From NCBI GenBank assembly GCA_016647705.1, contig CM028340.1:8929001-8993000 (forward strand): a DNA stretch of 64,000 nt. Reading direction: 5' to 3'. Origin of the DNA: Eucommia ulmoides. Its lineage: Eukaryota; Streptophyta; Magnoliopsida; Garryales; Eucommiaceae. The translations under genes and the position numbers were made by a program. The notes beneath the pieces are model-generated. The model made no database searches, was not told where the DNA came from, and saw only the letters and a list, made by a program, of their open reading frames with translations. Shown here in pieces: positions 1 to 10,740 of the stretch. Position 1 is the stretch's first letter; each line of letters starts with the position of its first letter.

Positions 1-1096
1 TGTAGGCTTGGAAGTTCATAAAGATCAGAAGGACTTGGTTCGATTTTGGAACATTTGGCCAAGGGTATTTCGGAATAGAAAACGGGTTAACGTTATTAAC
101 TTAACATTACCCAAGGCTCAACGTTTGGCACACTCATACTCGAATCCCCATAGATAAATTGGAAACAACCCCAAACAATATTTTAAAACAGACGTACTCA
201 CTTGTCAAAAGAAACGAAAATTTAACTATATTTACATATGTGTTTTTTTTTTCAAATTTACCACACCCCCAAACTTATTTGATTATTAGAATTTCATAGG
301 TGTGATTAAAATGAAAGAAAAATGACAAGTGAGTATTCGAACACAGAACCAATTAAAAGTTCGCCCTAAACCCAACCGCTCACTTCAAGTAGCATACACA
401 AATGCTTACTTGATTCACTCAGATTGTGCTTTCAGCTCAGTGATATAGGTTTGGGAAAAGTTTTATCGGCCAGGGTATTTGTTATGTGTTCAGAATTGAA
501 ATGACATTTAGGCTTCAACAGGGTAACGAGGGATAAACATATTAAAAGGCTTAAGCGACAAATTGAATGCCTAAATTATGTCTCCTGAACTACTTCACCT
601 AGGATTTTGCCTCAAGCTTCCCCTCAATCAAGTTCTAGAATCCTTAAATTGTCATGAGTTTGGCTAATCGATAATCGTCCTCAAATCAATTGAATAACTA
701 TACATTGAGTCTATGTGCTCATGCAAATTAGGATCAACAATAACTTTTACCAAAACGACATTGTCAAGCACACAGAACACACATGAATAGGCATTACCCT
801 TGACCTTTCAAACAACCAGGGGTAATATCATCATCAGGTAATAGCCCAGATGAATGTAAAACTCAGCATGCAACAACATCAACATAAAAACATTCTACAC
901 TAAACAAACATGCAATACGGTAAAACAATAAAACATTACTAACATACTACATACTATACATCACCACCAAACTTAAAACAGTCAGTGTCCTCAGCGACCC
1001 ATCAATGATCCCAATGAAAGCATAATGCATGATATTAAAGACGGGGATAGATCTAATTTATTTTTGACTTAGGTTGCCTCTCAAGAAACGCTTGGT

Positions 1097-1738
1097 TTAT
1101 AGTCCTCGGCCCGACATGGAGAACGACTTGTCAAATAGCGGCTTCCGCCCGTAGTATGTGTCGTACAACACAACATACGGGTCTTGGTTTTGTACGCCCT
1201 CAAGACTGGCGAGATATGACATTGAATGGCTTAATCTTTCAACTTGACTCAACTTCGATTTATTCGCTTGGTTGGCATGAATGAACTGAGCTGGAAACGG
1301 GACAAGATAGGTGAGCCACATCAGATCCTCGTAGATGCGATCATCTTGGATTGATGGCGGCATCACTAACTGGAATTCAAATAGTGAAAACTCACAATGA
1401 TCAATTTGTGAATCTCCATCGCCATTCCACACTTGGGTTCTCTCAGCTTGATCGTCTTCCATTTCACCCAAATGCCTTCCGTTTGCATTCGGTTCCTCAT
1501 GGTGGCTTTCACATTCGGATGTGACATGTTCGTATCTCAGTGCTACCGCATTTGGCTCGGGCTCAACATAGCAAAGAAAATGACTGATTTGCGTCTGAAT
1601 AGATGTTACGGTTGAATCAATGTTGACATAGACCATCTCAATATAATCAAGATTATCCTTGTGCTCGTTGAGCCGGTCATGCGTCTCCCTCAAAAACATC
1701 TGAGTCTCTCCCATAATTGTGGCAAACACGTCTTCCAA
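1097..1738 (-). CDS. Element-encoded ORF of unknown function (family P), 213 aa
   Basis: A 213-residue minus-strand reading frame. Its first ~50 residues contain MGETQMFLRETHDRLNEHK and a following amphipathic, probably helical stretch with Val/Ile/Leu spacing that could form a coiled coil. The middle is acidic (EEPNANGR, GEMEDD), and the end carries SLEGVQNQDPYVVLYDTYY. The sister element encodes the same modules at 60335-60883 and 60115-60297, so the protein is a family trait and not a chance frame. I recognise no catalytic motif. In position it follows the gag-like stretch and occupies the place of gag/pol in an autonomous element. It may be a highly derived gag C-terminus; function unknown. 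The chosen Met is the first in the open frame, and homology to the sister copy extends upstream of it. Confidence 0.5.
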   Translation of the reverse strand: MEDVFATIMGETQMFLRETHDRLNEHKDNLDYIEMVYVNIDSTVTSIQTQISHFLCYVEPEPNAVALRYEHVTSECESHHEEPNANGRHLGEMEDDQAERTQVWNGDGDSQIDHCEFSLFEFQLVMPPSIQDDRIYEDLMWLTYLVPFPAQFIHANQANKSKLSQVERLSHSMSYLASLEGVQNQDPYVVLYDTYYGRKPLFDKSFSMSGRGL

Positions 1739-1929
1739 GGCAGGGGAAGACTCCTCATCTGGAATTGGAGTGTCAATCTATGGCGTTGTAGTGTTGGAAC
1801 AATCCCCCAAACTTTGGTAACTTGATGAATGATTCCAACTCTCATAATCAAGGGTCGCCATTTCCTCTAATGACCAAAAAGCTTCATCCACAGTTTGATT
1901 GTAGAACAAGGTGCTAGCATTTCGTCATT

Positions 1930-2150
1930 CCACCAATTTTCTAGTTGCGGCTTGTAATCCGTCGAGGAAATTCAGAAGTTAACACTCCCTTGGGAAACCA
2001 TGATTTGGGAATCGAAATATCAGCTCGTTGTAACGATCCCAAGCACAGTAAAATGACTCGGAATCTTGTTGAAAGAAACAAATGAGGACTTATCGATGAT
2101 CCATCTTCAAGCACCTCGTAAAACAAAACAAAACTAAAAAGAAAAATCAT
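1930..2150 (-). pseudogene. gag-like segment of family P
   Basis: One minus-strand frame reads a motif of the form AWxRYxELxxxFPNHGFP, followed by a leucine-rich stretch. This resembles the conserved middle of Ty3/gypsy gag proteins (AWERFKELLxxCPHHG-type). The same motif is seen at about 60950-61130 in the sister element. It sits directly after the leader, where gag belongs. Only a fragment of a normal gag is recognisable, so the element probably depended on proteins supplied by a relative. Confidence 0.5.
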
Positions 2151-2219
2151 AAACAGCATATATGCCTAAATTAAAATCAAATTATTTACTTACAATATCA
2201 ACAATAATCTAAAACACAG

Positions 2220-2237
2220 TCCCCAGTAACGGCGTCA
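2220..2237 (-). other. Primer-binding site, tRNA-Asp type
   Basis: Minus-strand TGACGCCGTTACTGGGGA lies six bases inside the LTR end. Plant tRNA-Asp primer sites read TGGCGCCGTTGCCGGGGA, so this is a near match. It fixes the direction of the element as minus. Confidence 0.82.
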
Positions 2238-2243
2238 AAAACT

Positions 2244-3608
2244 TGGCGGCAGAATATCACGTCACCACTTTCATCGTAAGTGTATGGGTCAAGTTTTAGT
2301 AGAGTGGAAAGAGTAAGGGTTATCATTTTCAAAAGGTTTGGTTGAGAATATTGTCGAGTACCATAATTATCATAACCTAATTTTATTTAGGCGATAGAAA
2401 ATAAAATTTATAATTAATAATTTACTAATAATAAAATACTAATTTATCTAATTATACTATATTACTACTCTGAGATATTTACGGGAATAGATTATCTAGG
2501 GATTAACTTCATTTACTTAAATGTCTTTGATCTCGTTTAGTTTACGTTAATGATGTTCGACTTATCTGACAATCTCTGTATCGTAAACTCATTCACTCTC
2601 TCTCCCGAGTGACAAGTGAATGAATATGTGACTTCCCGTTAATGCGGAAGTCCCCCTCTAGCATTTTTTAGAACACATAGTCACATGACTCCTACCCCAA
2701 CGTCATTAATTGCACACTCTCTAACTCTCTCCCGAGTTATTAGATCGTCGCGTTGTGTTTAAACTCTAGTCCGAATCTGGGGTTACCTCTCCCGAGTGTC
2801 AAACCCCGTATTCTCAGTATATCATAACAAGCATAATAAATAAGGAGAAATGACAATCACAATCAAATAACAAAGAACAACTATTAACGAAACACCGATT
2901 TCAAAATCACATATTTATAAATTATAGTAATCCCTAGACAATATCTATTTAGCTAACGGTCATAACCGTATATACAATGGTAAACGAGCTATACATGCTC
3001 AAACTATAATTCGAAGATAAGAAATAAAGAAAGAAACGAGAGAAACTAGCCGTAGTCCGAAGATTTGGCACTAATACCATTTCGAGATCGTTTCTCCTTC
3101 TTCGCCTTGTGATCTTCTCCTTCAGATTTGGTGGAGCATTCCCCAAAAACCTCTCAACCCTTTTCTAACCCTAGGAGCTCTCTCATGGATAAAATAGAGG
3201 AGAGGATAAAGATATAGGGCTCAAAAATATCTAAATAAATATCTAAAGTGTGTATACAGTCACCGCTGCGGCAGTGGGTATGTCGGTTAAACCACGACCT
3301 CGACAGTGGACTCGACGGTAGGATCAGGGACCTTGTTGTTGTTTCACTGCCTCGGCAGTGGGCTTCCAGCAGTTTGAGGCCCCTCTCTGCATATTGATCG
3401 TCGCGACGGTGGGCTGCTTTTCAGAATTTTGCCTTTATGTTTGTTCTCCCACCGTTTTTCTACCGTTCTTGATCCGTTTTTCATCTCTTTTCACACCCAC
3501 ACACCTGATTTATACAAAAAAAAAAAAAAAAACGTATTAAAATACTATAATAACACTTGAAAACTAACAAGTTCAGTTTGGAAATAGAAGGTTGAATTAC
3601 ACCTATCA
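2244..3608 (-). repeat. 5' LTR of E1 (1365 bp)
   Basis: On the minus strand it begins TGATAGGTG and ends CCGCCA, next to the primer site. It aligns by eye along its length with the LTRs at 57189-58512 and 61265-62569 and, in reverse orientation, with the plus-strand LTRs at 17488-19022 and 37461-39171. The conserved block near 2255-2390 includes the phrase for 'GATTATCATAACC'. The U3 side holds decayed GC-rich dyads around 3260-3360. Confidence 0.88.
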
Positions 3609-4170
3609 GCTGTTTGACACCCCGAAGATGCATTTGCTTATATTTACCTTTATTCGGTGAGCTCGGAGTTTATCGAAGCACGCCTGAAGATGGCCGAGGT
3701 GGTCTTGAGCCGAAATGTTTTTCACAAGCATATCGTCGATGTATACCTCTATTGTCTCCCTGATTTCTTCTTTAAACATCTTATTCACGAGCCACTAATA
3801 GGTCGCTTTAGCGTTGCGAAGGCCAAAAGGCATGACCTTATAGCAGTAAGTACCTCTATCCGTGATGAACCAGGTCTTACTCTTATTGAGAGAATACATG
3901 GGGATATGGTAGTAATCGGCGTAAGCGTTGAGGAAGTTGAGCTGCTCATGCCCCGTCGTAGTGTCGATCATGATGTTAATCCTCAAAAAGAAGAAGAAAT
4001 CCTTCTGGTAAGCCTTGTTCAGATCTTTGAAGTCTACGCAAAGTCACTATTTCTTGCCGGCCTTGGGGGCTAGGACAATGTTGGCTAGCCAGTCCGGGAA
4101 TTTGACATCTTCCATGACATTTGACCTGATGAGCTTATCCATCTCTTCTTCAATTATTTTTTTTCTAGCC
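3609..4170 (-). pseudogene. Tat reverse transcriptase, N-terminal and palm part (T1)
   Basis: The catalytic box is visible as VYIDDMLVKN, followed by SKCIFGV, which is the usual Ty3/gypsy 'KCxFG' motif. Upstream on the minus strand are the substrate-binding FGLRNAKATY and a stretch ending in PDWLANIVLAPK, the conserved start of Tat RT. The domain stops at 3609 because E1 inserted there. This is a fossil polymerase fragment, not a functional gene. Confidence 0.88.
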
Positions 4171-4781
4171 TAGATGAAACTTTTTTCTCTTCTGGAAAAT
4201 GGGTGGGTGATGCACGTCGGCATGAAGCTAGTGCATAGCCACATTGGGATCGATCTTGGGATGCTTATTATTGGACCAGGAGAAAACGTCGCAATTCTTT
4301 CTCAATAACTCGGTAAGCCCGGATCGCTGTTGAGGGCCGAGCCAGACTCCTATCCTCACCGTCTTCTCGGTGATGGTGGGGTGAATGGAGACCTAGAGTA
4401 GATTCTCGTGAGGTCAGGGAATGGGTTTCTCATCCCAGGGATCATCAATTGGGACGAGCTCACCTCTTTCGACCAGGACCACGAGCTCTAGAAAAGGTTG
4501 GAGCGGCCTCCGGGCTCGGGTCCAAACGGTAATTGCTATTTCTTCTCCATAGCCCTCCTTGCATAGGCTTGGGAAGCTTTTTGGTCTTCCTAGACTTTAC
4601 CCACCCCAGAACCAGTGGGGAACTTCATTTTTTGGTGGTAAGATGAATAAATGGACTTTAGGGTGGCTACGGTGGGATGACCCATAATCGTATTGTACGG
4701 TGAAAACTAGTCCACAATGAGAAATTTTGACCAAACGGTGGCCGTTTTGAGAATGCATCCAATCGTGACGGGAAGCGAGAC

Positions 4782-5060
4782 CTATCCGACTGAGCTGACA
4801 ACATCGCCTCCAAAACCGACAAGAAGGGACTTCATAGGTTGAACAACATTGGCGTCCATGCCCATTCTATCAAAGTCCCATTTAAAGATGATATCGACTG
4901 AGTTTCCTCCATCGGCCAAAATCCTTGCTACCTTGTAATGATTAATCAGGGCAGAAATTACCAGGGTATTATCATGCGAAACGTGCACCCTTTTCAGGTT
5001 GTCTTCGCAGAAGGAGATGACGTTATGCGAGGTAACATCTATCATGCTGACCTCATACAC
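4782..5060 (-). pseudogene. Tat aspartic protease region (T1)
   Basis: A 92-residue open frame contains ARILADGGNSVDIIF, the retropepsin-like active-site region as found in Tat elements (usually VDNGSSVDILF; first residue group D-G/S). It is preceded by HDNTLVISALINHYKV, matching the 'HxDALVVxxxIxxxxV' lead-in known from this lineage, and followed by L.GFGG. It lies between gag and RT as expected. Confidence 0.8.
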
Positions 5061-5320
5061 GTCTTACTTGGCCTTTCTCTTACCCTTGCTTTTATATCTC
5101 TTTTGAGAGAAAGATGATACGCCACCAAGACCCAGTCCTCCATAGATGACGTTAATCTTGCCATCCACCCTAAGGATGGCATTGTCCCTAAGTTTTTCAT
5201 CGTGGGGTGGAGGCTACCTATTTTTTTTTTTTTGCATCGCTGACCACGGTGTTCGTCACGATGGTCATTCCCCTAGACCTGAGCTTCGTTTGTTCAGCGA
5301 ATGTAATTCCCAAGGTTTCC

Positions 5321-6190
5321 TCATCTGATGAGGGCCTCTATTTTCTCTTTTAGTTGGAAACAATCTTCGGTGGCGTGGCCACGATCCTCGTGAAAGTCGC
5401 AATATTGATCGGCTGACCTTTCCAAAGACTTTTTCCTCAGGGGGGGCAGGTGGGAAGATTTTCTTACTGGAGTTCTCGGAAAAAATGGTGGCGAAGGAGG
5501 CCGTAAGTAGGGTAAAACTATGTTGGCAGGGCCTTGGAGGTGGCTTCCTGTCCTTGGGTAGAGTCCCCAGCCGGCCATCAACTTGGAGTCTTTTGGAGGC
5601 TTAACCTGGGCTCGACCCCTCGTCGGGTCGGCCCTTCTTCTTGATGAGTCATTCTCTCTCTATCTTCACTCTATCGAGGAGGTTGGCCTCGTAGTAATTG
5701 GTGCCAAGATCCAAAGCTTCTTGAAGACACGAGGATGGTCTGGAACTTAGATCATAGGAGAGTCTCTGGTGCCTTAAGCCGTCAATAAAGGTGTTAAAGG
5801 CCATAGCGTCGGATACCCCCTCACAGGCGAGTGATTCCATCCAAAATCTGTTAATATAATCGCCCAAGTTCTCATTCTCCTCCTACCTGAGGGAGAGAAC
5901 ATGAGTAACAGTCTTAGGCCTTCGCCGATATCAGCTGAACCTTTCTAAGAACTGCTACTCAAGTTAGAGGAATGTGGAGATTGAGGCAGAAGCTAGGTCG
6001 TTAAACCACGTTCGAGCAAGACCAGTTAGACCGAGCGGGAAAAACTTGCATCTCACCGTGTTGGATACGACGTGCATATCCATGTGGGACATAAAGATAG
6101 AAAAATTATCTTTGGGGCCAGTGGTCCCATCATACTAGGATACTAGGGGTTTGGAAATCGATACGGGACTGGCTCATCTATGATTTCAGC
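5321..6190 (-). pseudogene. Tat gag (T1)
   Basis: In minus-strand order a capsid-like part (5649-6190) includes YDGTTGPKDN-type and FMSHMDMHVV motifs, then a 72-residue open stretch with YINRFWMESLACEGVSDAMA. The C-terminal part (5321-5581) is proline/arginine rich and ends with CDFHEDRGHATEDCFQLKE, the Cys/His-type region at the end of Tat gag proteins. Several frames are needed to see all of it, so it is a decayed copy. Confidence 0.8.
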
Positions 6191-6966
6191 AATAAAATGA
6201 GACCTTACCCCAGTATGCAGCTCGACTGGACCTCGGTGTTCTATATCCAGTTAAGAGTGACCTCCATCTCGGTCATGCGTTACTCCATAGCTGTTTCTCC
6301 TCTTGTCGAGCTAGTGGTGGACAATGGGAGTCTACTTCATGAATTTGGTGAGATCGATGCTCAGATCGCTCCTAGCGACTGTACTCCCAGGTCGGCAACG
6401 ATCCTGGACTGTATTTGGGTTGTCGTTGGCTTGTTGATTGAGATATGGACCTCCACGCAACAAGGGGATCGAGATCCCTTTCCCTAGTTGCCCGGTTACT
6501 AGGCTAAGATTGGGCCCACGCCACATATCCAACAAAGGTGATCACTCGATCATCAGACTCCTATGGGCGGTCTCCTTCCCCTGCAATATGGAGTTATGAT
6601 CCCCCTTGATCTAGGGTCAGAGGCAGGCGAGAGAGGAGGATGTTGAACTAGTCTTGGAACTTGCACAGCTAGCGTTCCATGTTGTCGAGCCTGGTGATGT
6701 CAATGGTCCCAAAAGCCTAGCCTCGGCAAACGCTTGAGGCTGGGACTGGGAGATAGGATTGTCCCTCAATATTGATGTTTTATTCTCCCACTGGATGCCG
6801 GGCAGAAGCCTTGGTTTTCGGTCTGGGATCTCGAGACATGCCTTTAGTGGGGTTGCTATTCACCGCGGTGTTTCGGTTCCTCGATCACAAAGAGTGTCCA
6901 GACCTTGTGTTCATCCAACCTTAGCAAATAGGGTAGTTGATGACTTTGAGAAGGCTGTTTGTAAGC

Positions 6967-6984
6967 TTCCCACAGACGGCGCCA
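6967..6984 (-). other. Primer-binding site of T1
   Basis: Minus-strand TGGCGCCGTCTGTGGGAA, the standard primer site next to the 5' LTR in many plant Tat elements. It lies six bases from the LTR end. Confidence 0.85.
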
Positions 6985-6990
6985 AACTAT

Positions 6991-7707
6991 TGGTGTCGGA
7001 AGTTAGACCAACCAGCAGTGCGGTCCAACCACTCTTTGCATAAAGAGTTGTAACTGATCTGGGTGTAGCTTCTGCCCTTGATCTAGGGTCTTTAATCTGG
7101 GCTGGATAGTCGTTGTCCGGCCTGAGCTCTAACTTGTCACTTGCACGCAGGACTGGCTGGGGTATTCCCCGGTGTGTCCCCTCTAGCGTGAGACTAAGAG
7201 CTCGAGGGAATTGAGAACATGTCATTTGGAGAGATAAAACTATTACCTTAGCCTGTAGGTGTATTCTCGCATGTCGAAATGTGTTGGTGAAGTATTCTAT
7301 TTATAGGTGAAGAGATGATTATTATTCTAGGAAATTAGGGCCTTAAGCTCGGTTATCTGCTAATCAGTCAGACGCGTAAGGAATACGGCGGATTAGAGCT
7401 ATGGGCCTGGGGCTTGGGCCCTTAGTTCATTGATGGAGAAGCCCATTGGCCTAACCTACTAAGGGTGATAGGCCAGCCTGGGCACCGAGGTGAAGGTCGT
7501 GCTATATGCACCAACCTAATCCTCTTGGGAGATGTTTTGAGCAGATTCAGGCTCGAAGACTCGATGGCCCTTCACTTCTGCCGACCCGAAGAGCTCATTG
7601 GGCATACTATTCACCGGGCTCTCGAGGTCGTTTGATGAGGTGGCATTAGTGACATAGCTATTTTGATCCAAGTGGTAGACACGTAGAGGTGATCGGATTT
7701 TACCCAT
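6991..7707 (-). repeat. 5' LTR of T1 (~717 bp)
   Basis: The inner end is well fixed by the primer site and the terminal ACACCA on the minus strand. The outer end is placed near 7707, where the minus strand reads TGGGTAAAATCCG, a start seen in Tat LTRs; it could be off by some bases. The U3 part has the GGGCCCAAG-type GC-rich runs common in this group. No second LTR of T1 is in the window. Confidence 0.7.
7297..7306 (-). promoter_or_regulatory. TATA box in T1 LTR
   Basis: Minus-strand CTATAAATAG lies about 300 bp from the LTR's 3' end, a normal place for an LTR RNA polymerase II promoter (U3/R border). Confidence 0.65.
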
Positions 7708-7881
7708 ATCTTGTGTTAATATATCATAACTGTTTTTTTTATTTTTTATTTTATTTTAAGTTTGAATTAATTTGAAAGTAATGGATGATTGGGATGATTT
7801 GATGAAATATTTAGGAGAGAAAATTTTCACCTAACAATTTCATATTCTTACTTCTCAAACGATTGAGTTAATTTATATTTT

Positions 7882-8301
7882 GGGATTGATCGAGAAGAAA
7901 GAGATCCGACAGTGATAGTTGAAGCAGTTCCTATTAGCTGGCTACGAACTAGAACAAGATTAAGACCAAACTAGGGAGAGAGGGGGGGGGGGGGGGGAGG
8001 GAGAAGGTCGTCTAGGTTTTTTGTGTGCGTAAGAAAATGGAAAAGCAAACTAGAGAGAGAGTGTAGAGAGAGAAAGAGAGAATTGAGCAGGAGAGAGATA
8101 AGTGAGGAAGAAGAAAAAGAAAAAAAAAATAAAAAAAAAATATAACAAGATTATTTTAACCTTCCATTCTATTACTTTTGACGGAATTTTTGACAGAATG
8201 ACCATTCAAAAACGTGTTGATATGTAAAGGGCTTAAAATGAAATGCGCAAACTTAAAAACATTACTTAGAAACGTGTCAATAGTTAAAATGTATTTTTTC
8301 C
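7882..8301. mobile_element. 420-bp insertion with 9-bp target duplication
   Basis: TTATATTTT occurs on both sides (7873-7881 and 8302-8310), while copy C at about 10820 reads the uninterrupted TTATATTTT once. The insert starts GGGATTGATCG and ends TTTTTTCC. It contains a G16 run (7982-7997), a GA-rich middle and an A-rich segment. No convincing terminal inverted repeat or coding capacity is visible, so the class (worn MULE, SINE-like or other) is open. Confidence 0.6.
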
Positions 8302-9104
8302 TTATATTTTTATACACTTTAAGTTTTATATAAAAACTTTATTAACTTATTTTTATTATTTATTATTTTTTAAGACTCTCTTTAAAATAATTGAGTGCAT
8401 GATAGATGACTGTTTTCGATAAAAAATATGATAGACATATTAATTTGAACTGAAGTGAGATCATTATAAAATTTTAGGGTGTCACCAACTCAAATTCAAA
8501 CTATAAGGATCAAAGTGAAATAATTGTCGAACTACGTGGATCCGAAATGTCAAAACCTCGAAGAACAAAAAGAGGAAATGGAAAGTGAAATTTCACTTAA
8601 TCATTGGAGGATGATCCTGAGTATGTATGAATGGATACCGACATGGCCACCAAATTCTTAAACCAAAGTCGTTTAAGAAAGCAAGATCAAACATTGTTGT
8701 ACAATCTTCTTTTAACTAACGGCAAATTTCATTTTTCGATCCATTATTGCCTTATTTTTATGTGGCCCAATAGCCCTCTACTCCTACTAATGAATTTGTG
8801 CCTTCTAACCGGATAAGTGGTGACTTCAAATCTCTTTAAAATTTATTTTAATCATTAGCATTATCAATTTCATATTTTATTCATTTAAAAATTACTAAAA
8901 ATAACAATATATGTTTGAATTTGCAAGCCCTTTACAAACTAAATTCTACTAATTTATCAAAAGATTTTACGAGTTGCAAAATACATAGAGTTGAAAATCA
9001 AGAGATAAAAGATGTACTAATGTGTGACATCCAAACACCATTTAATTGAAAAAAACAAAAACTTAACTGTCTCGAAACACTAAATCTTATGTTACATTGA
9101 AAGA

Positions 9105-9200
9105 CTCAAGAGGTGCTAATCCGATTGGTAAAAGAAGACACTATTTTTCTTGTCAACCAGGATTCGATTCTCCTGAAGAACCCTGTAGGAATTAAATCTT
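9105..9200 (+). repeat. tRNA-like (pol III A/B box) segment, possible SINE
   Basis: TAATCCGATTGG resembles a pol III A box, and about 45 bp on, AGGATTCGATTCTCC resembles a B box (GGTTCGANNCC). The same pair occurs at 11600-11705. The segment is part of the duplicated U1 unit, so it predates the duplication. Ends of a SINE body were not determined. Confidence 0.4.
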
Positions 9201-9241
9201 GAAAAATGACTTCTATTAGGAAATCAACGCATCATAAGTGT

Positions 9242-9478
9242 TTATATCAATATGAAGTTGAGGCAAGTTGGTAGAAGCGGCCAGGAGTGGTGGATTTTCT
9301 TGTGACAGAGACTGTGGTGAGTTGTCGTCAGCAATTTATGGGTGTTGTTGGCAATGAGTATTATATTGGGCTTGTTACTGCACTTTTGGTAAAGATATTG
9401 GTAAACCAAAATGACAAAAATCAAGCCAATTGAGAGTGATCCAATGAACTCCACTTTCATATTAACCACAATATCCAT
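9242..9478 (-). CDS. Small membrane-anchored protein ORF, copy A (78 aa), unknown
   Basis: The minus-strand frame begins MDIVVNMKVEFIGSLSIGLI, followed by FVILVYQYLYQKC. This is one strongly hydrophobic N-terminal segment (about residues 10-30) like a signal anchor, then a polar tail. The first 40 residues are nearly identical to the copy C ORF at 11802-11966, whereas the tails differ. This suggests that only the first part was ever coding in this form. A TATA-like TATAAC lies about 85 bp upstream. It could be the first exon of a longer anchored enzyme, for example cytochrome P450-like, but no PPGP hinge or other P450 motif is present. Function unknown; quite possibly a pseudogene. Confidence 0.4.
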   Translation of the reverse strand: MDIVVNMKVEFIGSLSIGLIFVILVYQYLYQKCSNKPNIILIANNTHKLLTTTHHSLCHKKIHHSWPLLPTCLNFILI

Positions 9479-9905
9479 CTCTTTTAGAATTAATTAAAAC
9501 AAAAAGAGAAGAGTTGGGAAGTGCAATTTGTTGTGTGGTGTTCTTCGAATGATGAATAAGGTTATACAGATGTTAGAACGGACAAGCTTCCTTGAAATTG
9601 CTGCGCTCGTGATATCCACCCCGTGCCTTGACTTTAGTTAACCACATGACCTCGACACTCCAAAGCCGTTTTCTAATGTGGCGTGTGTCAAAGCCATCCT
9701 AAAATTATGTTATCGGTGGTGTCTACATTGCCAAATAAAGACGGTAATATCGTGGGGTAGGTGATAAATGGGCGTATTAACTTTTTTAAAGTTTGTTGTG
9801 ATTGTAATTTTTAAAGTACTATATTTTTATTTTGTATATTTCTTTTATAAAATAAATATTTTTGAAATTTATTCTTTGAGATCTGTCAAACAAGACCAAT
9901 AAATT

Positions 9906-10740
9906 TATATAAAAAAATTATTAACTTAATTTTAGTTTTTTTTTTAAAGTCCTCATTAAAATAGGTGGGTGCATGGCAAATGACTGTTTGTCATGACATA
10001 AATATTAATTTGGTTTGAAGTGATATCATTACCAAACTTTAGGATGTCATCTACTCAAATTCAAATTATAAGGATCAAATCAAAATAATGATAAAACTTC
10101 AGCGATGCAAAGTGTCAAAACCCCGAAGAAGAAATGGGAAGTGAAATTTCACTTAACCAATAAAGGACGAACCTGATTATATATGTATGCCTCCCAAAGT
10201 CGACATGGCCTACCAAAGTCGACCCGTTTAAGAAGGCAAGATCAAACATAGTTGTACAATCTTCTATTAACTTATGTTGCGACCATCTCCTACGTGGCTC
10301 AATTAAGAAATTTCTCTCGTGGGATTTTTACTTTTTATACTCGGTTATTTTTAACTTTTTCAAGTAGTTTTGTATAGATCTCGCATCCTTATTGGCACAA
10401 ATTGAGTTCAATTTGTCCATTCTATTGATCAACTCGTCGACATATTTTTTAAGTGACTTTACAAGACACACTTTCATCTTCTACGAGTCGACACCGTCTC
10501 TCTAGGCTAGCCGAGTTTCCGGGAGAGTATTAAACCTCTCTTTATTATATTTTATTATATCAGTTATAAATATCTACATTTACAAATCTTCTTCATTACT
10601 ATTTAGGAACAGTTATAAATTTCGTCATTATTATTCAGGAACAATTGCAAATCATAACTTTTGTATAATTTCTAAAATATTGAGTTTTATTCCAAAAAAA
10701 AAAAAAAAATACAATTCAAGGGGAGTGCTTGTTGGTATCC
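9906..10740. repeat. U1 segmental repeat, copy B (partial) plus unassigned AT-rich DNA
   Basis: From about 9915 to 10270 the sequence repeats copy A (the block ending near 'TTGTACAATCTTCT'), directly abutting the end of copy A. This gives a head-to-tail tandem arrangement. It then departs into about 460 bp that I cannot assign, with an A16 run near 10694. It rejoins the family near 10730, where 'GGTATCC..CATTTTGCAATCT' is shared with about 54655. No gene is seen. Confidence 0.6.

Larger units (their letters stand above)
1..3608 (-). mobile_element. Family P non-autonomous LTR element E1, cut by left window edge
   Basis: Read on the minus strand this is 5' LTR (2244-3608), a tRNA-Asp-like primer site (2220-2237) and 2.2 kb of internal DNA running out of the window. 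Position 1 corresponds to about 58917 of the complete sister element at 57189-62569, so roughly 400 bp of internal DNA plus the 3' LTR lie outside. No protease, reverse transcriptase or integrase is visible in the internal part. It holds only a gag-like stretch and one ORF of unknown function. It is inserted into the reverse transcriptase region of the Tat element that starts at 3609. A decayed fossil copy; non-autonomy is inferred from the sister element. Confidence 0.8.
3609..7707 (-). mobile_element. Ty3/gypsy Tat-lineage element T1, 5' half
   Basis: In minus-strand order: LTR (about 6991-7707), primer site (6967-6984), gag (about 5321-6190), protease (4782-5060) and the first part of reverse transcriptase (3609-4170). 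The order gag-PR-RT and the protein signatures (DGGNSVDII in protease, YIDDML in RT, YCDFHEDRGHATEDC near the gag end) are typical of the plant Tat/Retand group. The rest of pol and the 3' LTR are cut off by the insertion of E1 at 3608/3609. Decayed, with many interruptions. Confidence 0.85.
7720..9905. repeat. U1 segmental repeat, copy A
   Basis: This is the first of several copies of a unit (U1) that recurs at 9906-10740, 10741-16915 and, in part, at 55773-56120 and 63903-64000. Shared landmarks in order are a T-rich start, 'ATTTGATGAAATATTTA', 'AAACGATTGAGTTAATTT', the 'GGGTGCAT..AAATGACTG' block, a tRNA-like segment, a small minus-strand ORF and 'GGGGTAGGTGATAAATGG'. Copy A carries a 420-bp insertion (7882-8301) but lacks the other insertions of copy C. 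It may be a duplicated gene-containing segment. Confidence 0.75.

Noticed and set aside
6759-7225. 94- and 104-codon opposite-strand frames near the T1 primer site
   Set aside because: They span the T1 leader and LTR boundary. The primer site and LTR explain the region and no protein similarity is seen.
9242-9478. Cytochrome P450 first exon
   Set aside because: Only the general idea of an N-terminal anchor fits. The PPGP hinge and every later P450 motif are absent.
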